The notes under the pieces are model-generated. The model searched no databases, was not told where the DNA came from, and saw only the letters and a list, made by a program, of their open reading frames with translations. DNA of 64,000 bases. Source: Myrica gale (Eukaryota > Streptophyta > Magnoliopsida > Fagales > Myricaceae). Position numbers and translations under genes: made by a program. Location: contig OZ005613.1 in NCBI GenBank assembly GCA_963930655.1, positions 8,378,501 through 8,442,500 of the forward strand, read 5' to 3'. Shown here piece after piece: positions 10,380 through 23,187 of this stretch; position 1 is the stretch's first letter, and each line of letters begins with the position of its first letter.

Positions 10380-12292
10380 GTGTGGAAGAAGCAAAGTATT
10401 TTCTTTACATTGCCTTATTGGAAGGATAATATGTTGCGTCATAATCTAGATGTGATGCATATAGAGAAAAACGTAGTGGACAATATCATTGGTACATTGC
10501 TAAATGTGGATGGGAAGACAAAAGATAACTATAAGGCATGTCTTGACTTACAAAGCATGGGAATAAGACATGATCTCCATCAAAAGATCACTGATGCAGG
10601 AAAGGTGCATTTGCCTGGTGCTTGTTACTCAATGACTCGCGAAGAGAAAGAAGGCTTCCTAAAAGTGATAAAGAATGTCAAAGTGCCGGATGGTTTTGCT
10701 TCGAACAAATCACGCTGTGTCAAGCTTCAACAACGTAATATCATAGGTTTGAAGAGTCATGACTGTCACGTCTTGATGCAACATTTGATGCCTATAGCAA
10801 TACGGAGATCGTTACCAAGCGTGGTTTGTTCTCCTTTGATCTCATTGTCATGTTTCTTTAGAGAAATTTGTTCCAAAACATTACGATTGGAGGACTTAGA
10901 TCGACTTGAGGCTCAAATTTCTATGACATTGTGTCAACTTGAAAGGATATTTCCGCCTGGGTTCTTTACTGTTATGGTGCACTTGGTCGTACATCTAGTC
11001 GCAGAATGTAAGATGGGTAGACCGGTTCAACTTCGGTGGATGTATCATATTGAAAGGTAATATTAATTATAGAGATATGTTACAACTGTGTCTTTGCACG
11101 TGTTTTATTTAATAAAGTGTAATATTGCTGGTGTAGGTGCATGCACCGTTTCAAATCTTATGTTCGCAATAGGGCTGCACCTGAAGGCTCTATTGCCGAA
11201 GGATATATAGCAGATGAATGCTTAACTTTTTGTTCAAGATATTTAGAATCAGTCCCAACGATCTTTAATAGATCACCAAGAAATGTAGACGATACTATGA
11301 GTGGAATATCTTTCGTTCGTCTTGATATGAAAACATGTATGCAGGCTCATCGATATATCCTTTTTAATTGCGATGAGTTAATTCAAATCCGCACGTAAGT
11401 GATGTTAGACTCCTAACTCTTTCATTGAGCATGAACTATGCTTAATAGTATTAATTTTGTTACTTTTATTGTCTATGTGTAGAATGCATAAGGATCGATT
11501 GAAGGCAAGAAACCGTATTAGTCGACCAACAGATTATGTCATCGATAAGATGCATAGAGATGAATTTTGTGACTGGTTTCGAGACTATGTATGTATGTAT
11601 GTGTTATGTTTAAAATGTTTCGAGAGATGAAATGATAAGATGCATACAGATTGGACTGAATGATTCAGGAAGTTCACAATCTTTCAGCCAATTTAGAGTG
11701 GATGACAGCATCGGTTGGTCACCATCTGACCGATATGCACAAGTGATTGGGCTAGAATGACATGGTCGCATTCGCGGCGTTGGATTAGGACCAACTCCTT
11801 CATCTCATCCTGTCAACGCCAACTGCAGATGCAGTCAGCCTGCATCCACTACTAACGAGAGAGAGGAATACTTGGAAAATAGAGTTCAATCGTTGGAGTT
11901 AGAACTAGCATCGCTTAAATCTACAATACAAAGGATAACAGAAGTTTGGGTAAAAGTTTTATTTACTTATTCTCACATATTATTATTGATTCTATTTATA
12001 TATACTTCGTAGTTAATTAATTTTGCATTAACGTTGTAGGATCAACGGCAAAACCAAGATGCTGGCAATAACATTTAAGTTTCACCAACAATTCATAGAT
12101 CATCTCGTGCAAGTCGGAAAACGTTTCTTGGTAAGATACTAACATAAATGAATACTGTCATTAATGTAATTTTAAGTGTGCACCAAGCTTATTGGTTCAT
12201 GTCATTACTATTTGTTAATTTTCAAATATTGTAACAGCAGATAATGCCGATGAAGCAGAAAGCGCAGGAGGTGCTGAAGGTGCTGAGGATTA
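10380..12292 (+). pseudogene. CACTA transposase remnant: TNP2 tail, DUF4218 and Transposase_24 C-terminus
   Basis: The first open segment (10380 to about 11057) carries the TNP2 signature NLDVMHIEKNV, the spacer ending LKSHDCHVLMQ, and LERIFPPGFFTVMVHLVVHL. After an intron (GT at about 11057, AG at about 11136) the DUF4218 block continues (SYVRNRAAPEGSIAEGYIA, then CSRYLESV). A further exon (11482-11588) has MHRDEFCDWFRDY. Downstream exons (about 11670-11949, 12040 on, 12240-12292) give a Transposase_24-like end (GRIRGVGLGPTPSS, then a coiled coil LENRVQSLELELASLKS). An in-frame TGA breaks the reading just before HGRIRGVG. The Transposase_21 catalytic half expected upstream is missing. It cannot supply transposase. 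Confidence 0.85.
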
Positions 12293-12529
12293 ATTTTTAT
12301 AGTTATTTGTTCTTAAATGTCATGAATTTATTACTTTCTAGATTATTGACAGACTGTCCTTCAGTATTTTTTGTTTGGTGTAAGACTTGTACGATAGGAT
12401 TATAATGAAATATATTTTGGTCGATTATACTTTTCTTTGTTTGCATTAATTAATTATAACAAAATTTCTATATCAGGAAAATACTAAAAAATAAAAATAA
12501 TAATAATAATAAATAAAAATAAAAAATTA

Positions 12530-12775
12530 CCTGTAGCGGCGGTCATCGACCGCCGCTACAGGTAAATCAAATAAAAATATCTATAGCGGCGGTATTGACC
12601 GCCGCTATAGAGCGGCGGTCTTCACCAGCGGTCACTAAAACCGCCGATATATACCTATGCCGACGGGTATATAGCGACGGTCGTGACCGCGGCTACAAAA
12701 CCGCTGCTATAGCCTATAGCAGCGGTTTTGGGGCCTATAGCGGCGGTTTTCGACCGCCGCTATAGGTGCTTTTTT
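12530..12775. repeat. Subterminal GCGGCGGT array, 3' end of CACTA 1
   Basis: Repeated palindrome-forming units such as tagcggcggtcatcgaccgccgcta occur, each made of inverted GCGGCGGT words around a short spacer. They end at the inverted CACTA terminus. Confidence 0.9.
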
Positions 12776-12786
12776 TTGTAGTGCGA

Positions 12787-15700
12787 TGTTTGTATTTCTA
12801 TGCTAATAAGCATGTAACCAGCAATGTTCTATGTTTTTAAGTCAACAGTGCTGTTCCGATACAAGTATTTTCATTTGAAAAGCTAGTGAATAAAATCCTA
12901 GAATTTGATACATTTGACTTCCATAATGAGAATGAATTTGAGAAATAATTTTCTGTACACTCATCATCAATGTTTTCTTGTTACAGTCTTCACATCATCT
13001 GTGAAGTCTTGATAGACAAGTTGAATGATTGGAACGAAAAGGCTCCCAGTAGAGTAAACTTAAAAATCACACTTATTTGAAATTATGGTCTTAGATTGAT
13101 GGGAGCCCTGGTTGGGATCCAGAAAGAAAGGGTATCCGTTTAATTTTAGCCTTATGTAACTTTTTTTTTTGAGTAGGGACCTGTTGGTACGGTTTACATG
13201 AAGTTTTATCGGTGCTAAAAGAATAATTTTATTAAATTTGAGGGCAATATGGTAATTTTTTGTGGATCTTATGTCAAGAAGTCTTGATTGCTCTAATATA
13301 GTAAAATTTATGGTCTTATATGTAAGCAAAAGGTGATAACCCATTGGTAGATGAATCCTGATGTTGTGAATTAAATTTGATAGTCTATTTTATGTTCTTG
13401 ATATGTTTCGTGGCCCATTTCTTCTTTCATTTAATGATGTTTCACTTAAATATCTGGATTAGATATAAGAATACGAGGAAATTCAAGATAAGGGTCTCCT
13501 TTGGTTGCTAATGCTTTTGATCCTATCTTTACCAAATTTTCTGTAGCTAGTTGGTGAGGAAGACATTATTATGGAACACTATATCAACCTTGCCACATGT
13601 AATTGTAAGTGTTTATCTTTTTTCAGCTGAGAATCTGTACAAGGGAGTAAATTTTGTCCTAAGTAACAGTGTGTGAAGTGGTTTTTCCTTTTTCCCCTAG
13701 TTTGCAAAACTAGGCACTCATTTATAATAAGTTGTGTTTAACGTGCATTTTCTATGATTAGAAGTCTTTCCTTTTGAATGTTGTTGAAAGAATTAAACCA
13801 AAAAACAAGAATAGCGTTGTTAAGTATTTTGAATTTCTTGAGCTTATAGTTTCATTAGTGGAAATTGAATAAATAAAAGGCATAAAGAGAAAGATGAGGA
13901 AGAGGGAGAAAATAGAGAGTAAGGGAACGTCTTTAATATAGAGAAACATGAGGAAGACAGAGAAAATAGACAGTAAGGAAACGTCTTTAATATAGAGAGC
14001 ACCTGGAATTAGGGTTCATACTCATTTGGCTTATTATTTATACTAGCATATGATGAGTGCAATTATAGGAATATCCTCTAAAGCAATAAATCTAATTCTA
14101 ATTCTAATTTTAATGACACAACTGATAAACATGAAGTATACGGCCCCAAGATGCTGTTGATTGTATTCTAAGTTATGATACTTGTTGAAGGTACTTTGTG
14201 GTGCTCCCTACTAACTGTTCTCTTGAGGTGTAAGAGTCCAATGAGATTAGATAAACAAAAGGACATGACAATGTTATTATTTAACCAGATAGCATCTCTC
14301 TATTGAAATGGGGCGTTTGTCTCAAAATTATCCTTAATAGTATGAACTGGATTGCTTTAATGTTGGGCCCAGGATGACAGCATATGGCATGGTTTGAAGT
14401 TTGCAGCCAAGTTTTTGACCTAGGATTGGATTCTGTGGGTCGTAATTTTGTTATTATTTGAGCATCCCCGATGGTAAACGTTACAGACTTAACCCTATGA
14501 CCCATCTCTTACCCGAATAATTGGAATCTACAAATCATTGAGAATTCTCATGATAAGTTTCCTGTTTCAGCTGTCCTTGTTATTAGTTTCCTCGACTCCT
14601 ATAGCTGGGCTGATAATAAACCTATGCATGCAGACCCTTGCTGTGTCAAATTGTTAATTGGAAACTGTATTTTTGAACTTCCTTCGACATAATTAAAGAA
14701 AAAGGATATTTAGGTGATGTTTGTTTCCCCAACATTTTGGGGCATGAAAATTTTCAACAAAACAAACACACTCCAACATTTTTAAATTTTACATATACGC
14801 ACTTTACTTTTCACAAATCCAAATAAATCTCAATAAAGTAAAGATTCTCAAAATTTCGGGAATATTCCTCAAAATTTTGACAAACAAACATACCCTTAGT
14901 CCTTTACTCTGCAAGGTAGGCACAAAGTGCTCTAAAGTCTGTCCATATTCAAAATAGTATAGGTGCCAACTATTGAATGAGCTACTTCGAGTTTGTTTGG
15001 ACTTTCTAAATGGACTCAAGTTTTTAAGTTCTTGAATTGGTAAAAGTTTGAAAACTAATTTTAGTTCCATTTTTTATTTTTTATAAATGGTTCAAAAGGA
15101 TTTGTATTTTCCTTTCTTTGTAGGATGGAACACCTGGACAACTTGCAGATCATCTTTCCAATACAAACGGTTTTTCCTTTTCCGGATTGAAGTATTTGGT
15201 ACAGTATAGAGATGTTGACGCTTTGCACTCCAAACTACCACCTTTATCACCTTCCATCCACCAACCACCTACCGATTTGAGAATCTTTGCACCCTCCATG
15301 AAAAGTTTCCGTTATCTTAGATAGAAAATTATTTTTTGAGATATAAAATGATAATTTTTTGAGATGTTTTTTTTGGCAAACATCATTTTACTGCCCCTGG
15401 ACTACTAGGTTAATGTCACCTACAATTATAAAATCTTATCTTAGACTTCCCTAATAGAAAAAGGCTAGAGCCTTTCTCCTCTTCACATGCAATTATAAAA
15501 TCTTATTTCCACATCGATTAGACGATACTTGTGAGCTTACTCCATTGAAGGCCAACGTTTACTAAAAACAAGGAGAGGAACATCTACCAGCTGATTTTCT
15601 TGAAGAGTTTGATATTCAATTCCAAAGGTAAATTGATTGCGCAAGTATTCAAAAATTAGTGGGTTGTCTATGTCGATTTTATGGGGGGTCATCAGTCACC

Positions 15701-15792
15701 CTTTAAACTCGACCATTGTCCTTTGGATGATGCTTGACAGCCCAACTTGCACCACTCATGTGATGCAGCCTCTTATATCTACCTATCGATTA
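12787..15792. other. Intergenic, no gene recognised
   Basis: AT-rich sequence with short random frames. 13860-13990 has a direct repeat (gaacgtctttaatatagag and gaaacgtctttaatatagag). 15190-15340 contains one arm of the foldback family seen at 2570-2935. No family-level protein similarity is recognised on either strand. Confidence 0.5.
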
Positions 15793-16026
15793 GTACGAGG
15801 CTCTGCGCTACCAAGTGTATAAGCTTTTGACTCAAATGTAGCGCTTGATCCTGACAGACTATTTTGTTGGTTCAGTGGCCAAATTCAACGGAGGCGAAGA
15901 TTGATGTTTTCTAAAACTTATGGGGCATAATCAGACAAATGAGAAGTTATAGGGTTCAATGATTTTTGTTCATAAATATATAGCGTATTGTGATGTTTCT
16001 TGATATTCCTTTCCATTAGACAATCT

Positions 16027-16424
16027 ACCAATTAGAATTCCAAAATGAGTTCCTCCATGATTTTCTTCAAGAGGATGTGTTTATGCCCCGTGACTTTGTC
16101 CATCCATGATTTTAAAATTATGTTTATCACCTTTACAAAGCACCATATGGGGTCAAACAAGCCCCTTATGCTTGGTTTCATAAGACTTTAGCTCCAGATT
16201 AATAGAATTGAGTTTTATAATCTCCCAACACTTTCTTGCTCACTTAAAACAAATTCTATCTATGTAGATAATATTTTGGGGAACGAGTCAAAATTATCTA
16301 GCATTAGTGAGCTCATTCAGAAACTTAAATATGATTTTTCTCTTTAAGGACTCGGGCCTGATCCATTATTTTTTTGAGCATTTTATCGGTGCAAGAAGGG
16401 ATGATATTATTTTAAAGGATCAAG
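16027..16424 (+). pseudogene. Ty1/copia reverse transcriptase fragment (copy B)
   Basis: Plus-strand frames give the copia RT blocks FLHDFLQEDVFMP, YKAPYGVKQAPYAWFHKTL and, after a gap, YVDNILGNESKLSSISELI followed by QKLKYDFSL. The last corresponds to the Y-V-D-D catalytic box with D replaced by N. Stops and frameshifts are present. The order of blocks matches copia RT. Confidence 0.85.
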
Positions 16425-16751
16425 TACGTATTTGGTCCCTGAATTTTGACCACTTCTAACAAATCTTATTTTGCTTTGTAATTTTCTGTTAATCTGCCAT
16501 ACTTAGCTTCAGTCATAAGTCGACACATGTCACCCAAAACTATATAAACTCGTTACCTCAATTAAAAACTAAACATGTCTTCTGCTAAGATTTTGTTTTC
16601 CTCTCGAATATCCTCATCAACTCATTAATTGTAGATTGTCAACAAGTATATTCAGACCCTACTCTTAATTATCTGAGTGTTGTGTAGGCTCCCTCAAACA
16701 CAATATCTCTCGAGTAGATCGGATGTTGCATTTGCCATCAACAAAACTTAG

Positions 16752-16752
<1 letters not shown>

Positions 16753-16785
<33 letters not shown>
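16753..16785. repeat. AT microsatellite (copy B)
   Basis: About sixteen AT dinucleotides at the position paralogous to 2282-2301. Confidence 0.9.
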
Positions 16786-16789
<4 letters not shown>

Positions 16790-17214
16790 GGACAAGGATG
16801 TTTTAGAATTTCTCCTTTATTTGATGAACACAATGCATATAGGTAGTATGTGGTTGAAATATCTAAAGCGTGGTAGTTTAGGGTGGAAAGTGTAAAACAC
16901 AAGGTAATTTGTGCGTGAAGGGTGTGTTTTAAATTATCCTACAATTTATTTTTGAGTGGAACAAGTAACTACAATTCCTACTTCGACGCTTCTAAGATTT
17001 ACAATTAAAATGTGAAACATTTGATTGAGAAACTATGTTTATTCTTCCAATTAAAATACATTAACAGATAAGAAGAATCAAAGAAAGACGTGTAAGAGAA
17101 CATCTCAATTGAAAATGGAGCCACAACCACACCATTATTATAACCAATCAAATACATACATGACTAGCTATCGTCACCCCCGTCAAAGATATCTATAGAA
17201 GTAGAATATATCTA

Positions 17215-20200
17215 CTAACATAAACGGTTTGACAACCTTTTGATGGTATCAAGAGCAGAAAAATAACACCGGTACATAAGATTCTCAATCACACTGAAGC
17301 ACCGTTGTTGCCAATGGGGATTAATATAGAGAATACTAACTACAGCTACAAAGAAAATAAAGCAAGATACGGAGAAGCTTGTAGAGAAGACTAGAGGATC
17401 TACTTCATACCATTTCTCATCACTTGCATTTGAGAATTTTGTTGGCGTTGGATGTGACCCATTTACTCTGTTGCAGATTTTGTCCAGTGGTTGTCCACAA
17501 AGAAATGGATTTCCTTCATAGCTACTATTGTCAAATGTCCCAAACTGAAATTTCATGTCCGGAAGTCTACCGGATAAGTTGTTATGAGCCACACTGAATA
17601 CTGCTAGAAATTTCAGATCTACCAGTGTAGAAGGGATTTCTCCGGTCAAATTATTGTGAGAAAGGTCGAAGCTTTCCAACTTATTCATGTTTGAGAATGT
17701 CTTTGGAATAGAACCTGTCAACTGATTATAAGATAAGTTTAATGCACGAAGTGATTGTAGTTGTCCCAGGTCTGACGGGAGTTTGCCTGTTAGATTGTTG
17801 CATGACAAATCCAATCCAGACATATAACCAAGGATTAGAGTCTTGAAGGAATCAAATCTATATTTTGTTGTGAACTGAATCTCAACTGGCTTATCTCGAG
17901 TTGCATCCTTTTCAAATGTTGCAAAGCGCTGCTCTTTGACATTGTTATATAGGACATCATTAGATGTATAAGACCACTTGATGGATTCAAAATTATAATA
18001 AGACTTCCCCTTCCCAAAAGAGATATTGCAGAAGCAGCTCGGTACATTCCCATAAAAAAAGTTCATTGAAAGATCCATTATGCTTATACTCTGTAATTGA
18101 CATAGCTGATTCGGAATCATACCACTGAAATGGTTACCCCCCATCAAAAGTATCCTCAAGTTCTCTAGTGTCCCAATTTCATCAGGGATGGTACCAGAAA
18201 AACTGTTATCCCTTATGTCCAGAGTCACCAATTTTGATGAATTGAGAAGACCTTTCGGTATAGGACCTGTAAGTTTGTTCCCTTGTAAAAGTATATGCTC
18301 AAAACTCGTTGTATTTAAGCAAGGAGGCAAAGTCCCGGAGAGAGAATTTTGAGAAAGGTCTATAAACAACATATACCTTAGCTCACACGGAATTTGACCT
18401 TCAAAAAAATTGTTGCGCATGGACAAGCTTCGCAAAAACATGTCTCCTCCTCGCGAAAACAATCTTTCCAACTGCGACATGTTTCCTATCCAACGAGGGA
18501 TTGTACCTGACATGTTGTTGTTGCTAATATCCAAATACTCTAGCCGTTGGAAAGGAATCTGCACTTCGGGTAGAGTACCTATGAGCTGATTATCATTCAG
18601 TTGCAGAACTTCTAATTGAAGTAACTTGAAGTGCTTTGAAAATATTTCCCCCTGAAATGTGTTATTTGATAATCTCAAAAGTGACAAGGAGGTGCAGTTG
18701 GCAATCAACTCCTTTGGTACCTCCCCGGAGAAATTGTTATGGGACAAATCCAATGACTCCAAATAACGCCAGCTGCCAACAGAGGATGGGACGTTACCTT
18801 CAAAATTATTCTTGGAAAGATTTAGATATTTTAGTAGTGGACTTATTGTTCCAATATTCTCCTGTAGTTGCCCATCTAAGTGGTTCTCCGAGACATCAAT
18901 CCAAGAAATTGTATCCACGTACTGATCTGGTGGCAGACGGAATCGGCCAGTAAAACAATTGTTTCGAAGACTTAGAACTTGTAGTCTTTCATTGTTTTCA
19001 AGCAACCGAAGAGGGAAATCTCCTTTCAATCTATTGTGAGAGAGATTAACATCTTCCAATTCATGCTGGTCAAAGAGAAACCTTGGAATATCGTGGCTGT
19101 CCTTGTTCAGATTACATCCAGATAGTCGAAGGACCTTCAACTGAAATAGAGGCTTCCAACCCATAGGATGCTCAGTTTCTATCTCAAGTTTATTGTTTTC
19201 ACTCTCAAAATCAATAACCTCGAGTTTTGAGTGATTAGCAAATGAACTGAATGAGAATAAACCCTCAAAATGATTACCATGAAGATCAAGGTACTCGAGA
19301 GATGTTTGGCCAGTTAATGGAGAGAAATTTCCATTGAACTGGTTCAAAGATATATCGAGCACTTTAAGAGATGTCATATTTTTTAGGCATTGAGGAAGGA
19401 TCCCTTCCAATCGATTCCAAGAAAGGTCCAACTCTTCAAGCTTGGTTAGCTTGCAAAACTCTGCAGATCGAAAGGAAAAACATTAACAATGACCATCATT
19501 AATTATAGTAGTAATATTCCTACGTACTTAAGAATTAGCATGACAATCCTAACCAAATTGTTCTCATGTTAAAAAAAGAAAGAAAGAAAGAGTAAATGGT
19601 CAATTAAGTTGTGCTTCCCACAGCAAACACCGAGAACAAATCTCGAATAAACGTTATCTTTCATTAATTGTTCTCCCATGACAAAATTGTAGATAATTTC
19701 AATTAGTAAGACTAGAAAATAACTATAAATGCGAATTGATTTTGTAGTCCATTTCTTACCTTCTGTAGGTAATGTGCCATTCAGATCATTATAGGATAAT
19801 GAGAGAGCTTTGAGAGAGTATAGGGACCCAATAGACGGAGGAATACTTCCTGTGAAGTCATTACCTCTCATATCTAAAATCTCCAATGTACTTAAATTCG
19901 CCAAATCTGCCAAGAGATTTAAGATACAGAGAGTGCTCAGGAAAATCTATACAAGGTTAAACCGACTGACATAAATTAAAGCATTTTCAATAAAGTTGAA
20001 GGGATACTTATCATAATTAAAGCATGTTCAATAAGGCGCGCATAACTACAAATAAGTTAATTTGGCAAACCAATTTCATGAAACCTTTTTCAGGAATACG
20101 ATATTCTTGACAAGAGAAGAAAATTATGCATGCCGACAGTTACCTCCGATAGGAAGATGCCCTTCCATATAATTCCATCCCAGATTCAGAGACTTGAGGG

Positions 20201-22133
20201 CCGGGAGGGCACCCAAGCATCTTAAAATATTCTTATCAAATAAATTCTTAGATAAATCTAAGTGCGTTAGCTTGCTCAGGTTAGACAAAGCCCTGCATCC
20301 TGAAGATAACAAATATAATTAATTAAACACGTGGAATAATCAATTAATTAACAAAATTTATATCCTATTTGAAATACACATTTTTATTTTTGTTTTAATA
20401 AAGAGATCTGAAAACACATTTAGACAGGATTTTTTTAAAAAAAAAAAATCAAGATTCAAACAAATCTTTAAAAATTAATTAAGAATATCTTTTAAAATTT
20501 TAATATTTAAATCGTAAAAAGTTCTGAAAACTAAAAACGTATTAAGAATATCGATCTCCTCGAATATCTTCAAACCTTTTATCTTTTATATGTACTTCCT
20601 GTTATCTTTTGAATAATGCTACATTTTGAGCCCATGATAGAAAACTTCTTAAGTAGTCATTATTAACTGTCTTTCTCTCACTAGGTCTGTAACTTTTTAC
20701 CTTGCGTCGTAATTGAGCCATTGAGCCCATTGTGACTTAGATCCAACTTCTCCAAGTTTTTCAACGCTGACAATTCTGCATAAAGGAGAAGATAAGAAGT
20801 AAAACATGTATGTTTGGATTTTGGAATTGGTTGCAGTTCATAATTTGAAGGTGACATGCCTTCGGCAGGAAAGGGATTTTGGAATTGGTTGCAGTTCATA
20901 AATTTTTTATTTTTATTTTTTCATGATGCGCAACATTTAAAACTTTAGAAAACGGCTAGCTAGCACATTTAGTTATATTAATTAGAGTAGTATACCTTCT
21001 TCAGGTCTTCCAAAATAATTAGCCGCAAGACGTAAAGTCCGAAGGGAGGTTATAGAAGATATACTATTAATAACGCTATTATTGAAGGAGTTCCAATTGA
21101 GGTTCAATGTCTCCAAGTTTCTGAGTACAGCTAACCTTTCAAAACCTGCAATTAGGAGTAATCTGTTTAGAATTCATTTTCAGACTTGTTTGATGATATC
21201 CATTAATTGTAAACACTAAACGGAACACTTGCCTTGCATTGGTAGGCAACCATTGTAATGATTGTCGCTTATATCAAGCTCCTCCAAGTTCCTCAGTCTA
21301 ATTAACTCTGCATTACAAAATTAAGGACAACAAAATATAATTAGGTCGGAGCTGTTAATCCCCTCACGGTTAAATAAGTTAGAAAATACTGCCTTGCGTC
21401 GGAAAGTATCCTTCAAATAAATTGGAAGAAAGATTCAGAATCTTGAGCGACGTCATCGTTCCCAGAGATTGTAGAATATTGCTGTCATGGAAGCAGTTAA
21501 AACTAAGGTCCAAGATTTCCAAATTCTTTAATCTTTGAAGCTTTTCAAATCCTGCAAAAAAATTAATTAGCTATTAATTATTTGGGGGAAAACCCGCAGA
21601 ACTGATTGGAATAAATTAAACAGTGCTTCATATGATAATTATATACAAAGAGTAGAGTACGTGTCACAATTAATTAATGTACCTTCGTTTGTTATCCAAC
21701 CACCAATTGCATTGTTGGATAAATTAAGATCTCTTAGCTCTTTGAATGGTTGCAATAGAGACACATTCAGCGACCAACGCTTCTCACAAACTTCCTCATG
21801 GGCCAGATAAAAGTGAGCATATTCGTCCAAATGAAGATTTGGATCTAGATTGTTGAATGATAATTTGATCACACGGCCGGTGGTGGAGTCGCACGTGATC
21901 CGCTCCCAAGCACAACACTCAGTATTTGGGTCATCACTAATATTCCATGAGGAAAAACTGCGGACGTAAGAATTTGATTCCAGAATAAATGCTTCCTTCA
22001 ACTCCAGCAGACCAATCCTCTCTTCCTCCAAGCAACCTTCGTGCCCATGAATTTGCACAGAAATTACTAAAACCAACAGTAGAGACTGGACTAACAGCCA
22101 AGCCATTGGAAACATACGATTGTGTCGCACCAA
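17215..22133 (-). CDS. Leucine-rich-repeat receptor-like protein (RLP), 8 exons
   Basis: Cell-surface LRR receptor without a kinase, of the class including AtRLP1/13/14/15 and the Cuscuta receptor CuRe1. Such proteins sense extracellular ligands together with a SOBIR1-type co-receptor (family knowledge). Exons by splice signals: 22133-21683, 21551-21393, 21307-21233, 21145-20996, 20775-20701, 20299-20144, 19906-19760 and 19460-17215. They total 3459 nt, an exact 1152-codon frame plus stop. The N-terminus has a signal peptide (WLLVQSLLLVLVISV), then an LRRNT with the paired cysteines of ECCAWERITCD. Exons 2-7 each encode one or two LRRs. Exon 8 holds most LRRs, a non-LRR island (around SYYNFESIKWSYTSNDVLY) before YMSGLDLSCNNLTG, terminal LRRs, a transmembrane helix (SCFIFFVAVVSIL) and a short basic tail ending SNRLC. 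All introns are phase 1; two donors read GC rather than GT (after 21393 and 21233). No stop or frameshift was found. Function as an active receptor is inferred. Confidence 0.92.
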
Positions 22134-22197
22134 GATTCAGTACTCCTGGCTAAATCTGGTTGTTCGAAAGATGGGGAAGTGGAAATAAATCGGGGGG

Positions 22198-22205
22198 TTA
22201 TATAA
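22198..22205 (-). promoter_or_regulatory. TATA box of the RLP gene
   Basis: The palindromic word TTATATAA lies about 65 bp upstream of the RLP start codon on the minus strand. This would place transcription start near 22170 with a 5' leader of roughly 35-40 nt. Position and sequence are seen; use as the promoter is inferred. Confidence 0.6.
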
Positions 22206-23187
22206 GTCTAGAAAGTTTCATATTCAAATCGACTATTAATATTATTGGGTCCACACGGAAAACATAATCATAAATTTTAGAGTCACTTTTTAGGTTCTAC
22301 GTATGACTCTTATAATAGTTAGAAAATAATGATTGACAAAAAGCAATTAAGAGCTTAAGACCCGTTTTTCTGTCTTCGTTTTTTGATGACCGAAAAATAA
22401 AAAAAGCCAAAATGGGATCATGTCTCTTTATTTTTGCCTTTATCCAGAATGACATGACTAAAAAAGTAATTTCTTTAAAAAAAACTCGCTCTTTATGATC
22501 GCTCCTCTTTATCTTACTCGATCATGCACACAAAACGACAGATATATATATTACAGAAGCTGTCGTTTCCAAAAAGCGAAATAGAAGCATATATATATAG
22601 TACTTCATCTTTTGGAGGAGCTAAATAATGTTGTGTTTAACTATCCAAAATAGTGTTTAGGTCTAGATTTCATTGAGTCTTGTCGATCTTTATGTTGAAG
22701 ATTTTTTACCCGCATTCATAGAATTTTTTAACCTAAAAAGTTGATCTCAATATATATATTTGGGTACGTAATAGGTTTCGGTCGGTCTCATATTTAATTG
22801 GATATGGGAATTAGTTGCTTATAAAAAGAAAGAGCATACATAAGAATGGCCTATCTATCTTTCCGAATTCCTTGAGAGGAAGATTTGTTGTCACATTTGT
22901 TTGGATATCTAGTAAGCGGATTTCGAGAATTAGAAATTTGATCTTTAAGAGACGATGGCATGATTCCAAGCTGGCACATAATATATATATATATATATAT
23001 ATATCATCGATCGAGAAGTATTTCAATGTTGACGAATTTTTTGGAACACTACTAGACTTGCTTGAATTAGTATAGCTTATATTTGACAAAAGTTGCTTGG
23101 ATTCTCAGATGATGACTTAATGGATGACTTTGACCATACTTTTTATTCAATTAATCGCTTTGATTTTTTTTTGTTTAGTCGTAAATA
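22206..23187. other. RLP upstream region, no gene
   Basis: AT-rich 5' flank of the RLP with a TA microsatellite at about 22980-23003. From about 23105 it enters the repeated gactttgaccatactttttat block that recurs downstream. That block is cut by a CACTA terminus at 23188. Confidence 0.55.

Larger units (their letters stand above)
8252..12783 (+). mobile_element. CACTA (En/Spm) transposon 1, defective
   Basis: The element begins CACTACAAAAAAAGCACTTA and ends with the inverted counterpart (...GCTTTTTTTTGTAGTG at 12783). It is flanked by the 3-bp target duplication CGA (8249-8251 and 12784-12786). Both ends carry subterminal arrays of GCGGCGGT and its complement (8275-8480 and 12530-12775), the usual TNPA-type binding landscape. 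Between them lie an AT-rich 5' region, a hairpin, a C/T-rich leader (9300-9600) and a decayed transposase gene. At 4532 bp it lacks the catalytic Transposase_21 core, so it is non-autonomous. Its 5' 800 bp are clearly homologous to the right end of element 2. Confidence 0.95.
15793..17400. repeat. Duplicated block, copy B (with intact RLP 3' end)
   Basis: Direct-orientation partner of 1115-1230, 1876-3011 and 7810-8186. It holds a longer copia RT fragment, a longer AT microsatellite and the uninterrupted LTR target site (about 17030-17040). It runs into the last coding exon of the RLP. Retention of the copia segment and the full gene makes copy B the likely progenitor state. Confidence 0.85.

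Noticed and set aside
18636-18953. Plus-strand open frame of 105 codons
   Set aside because: It lies antisense within the large LRR exon of the RLP; LRR coding regularity produces such frames. No domain is recognised.
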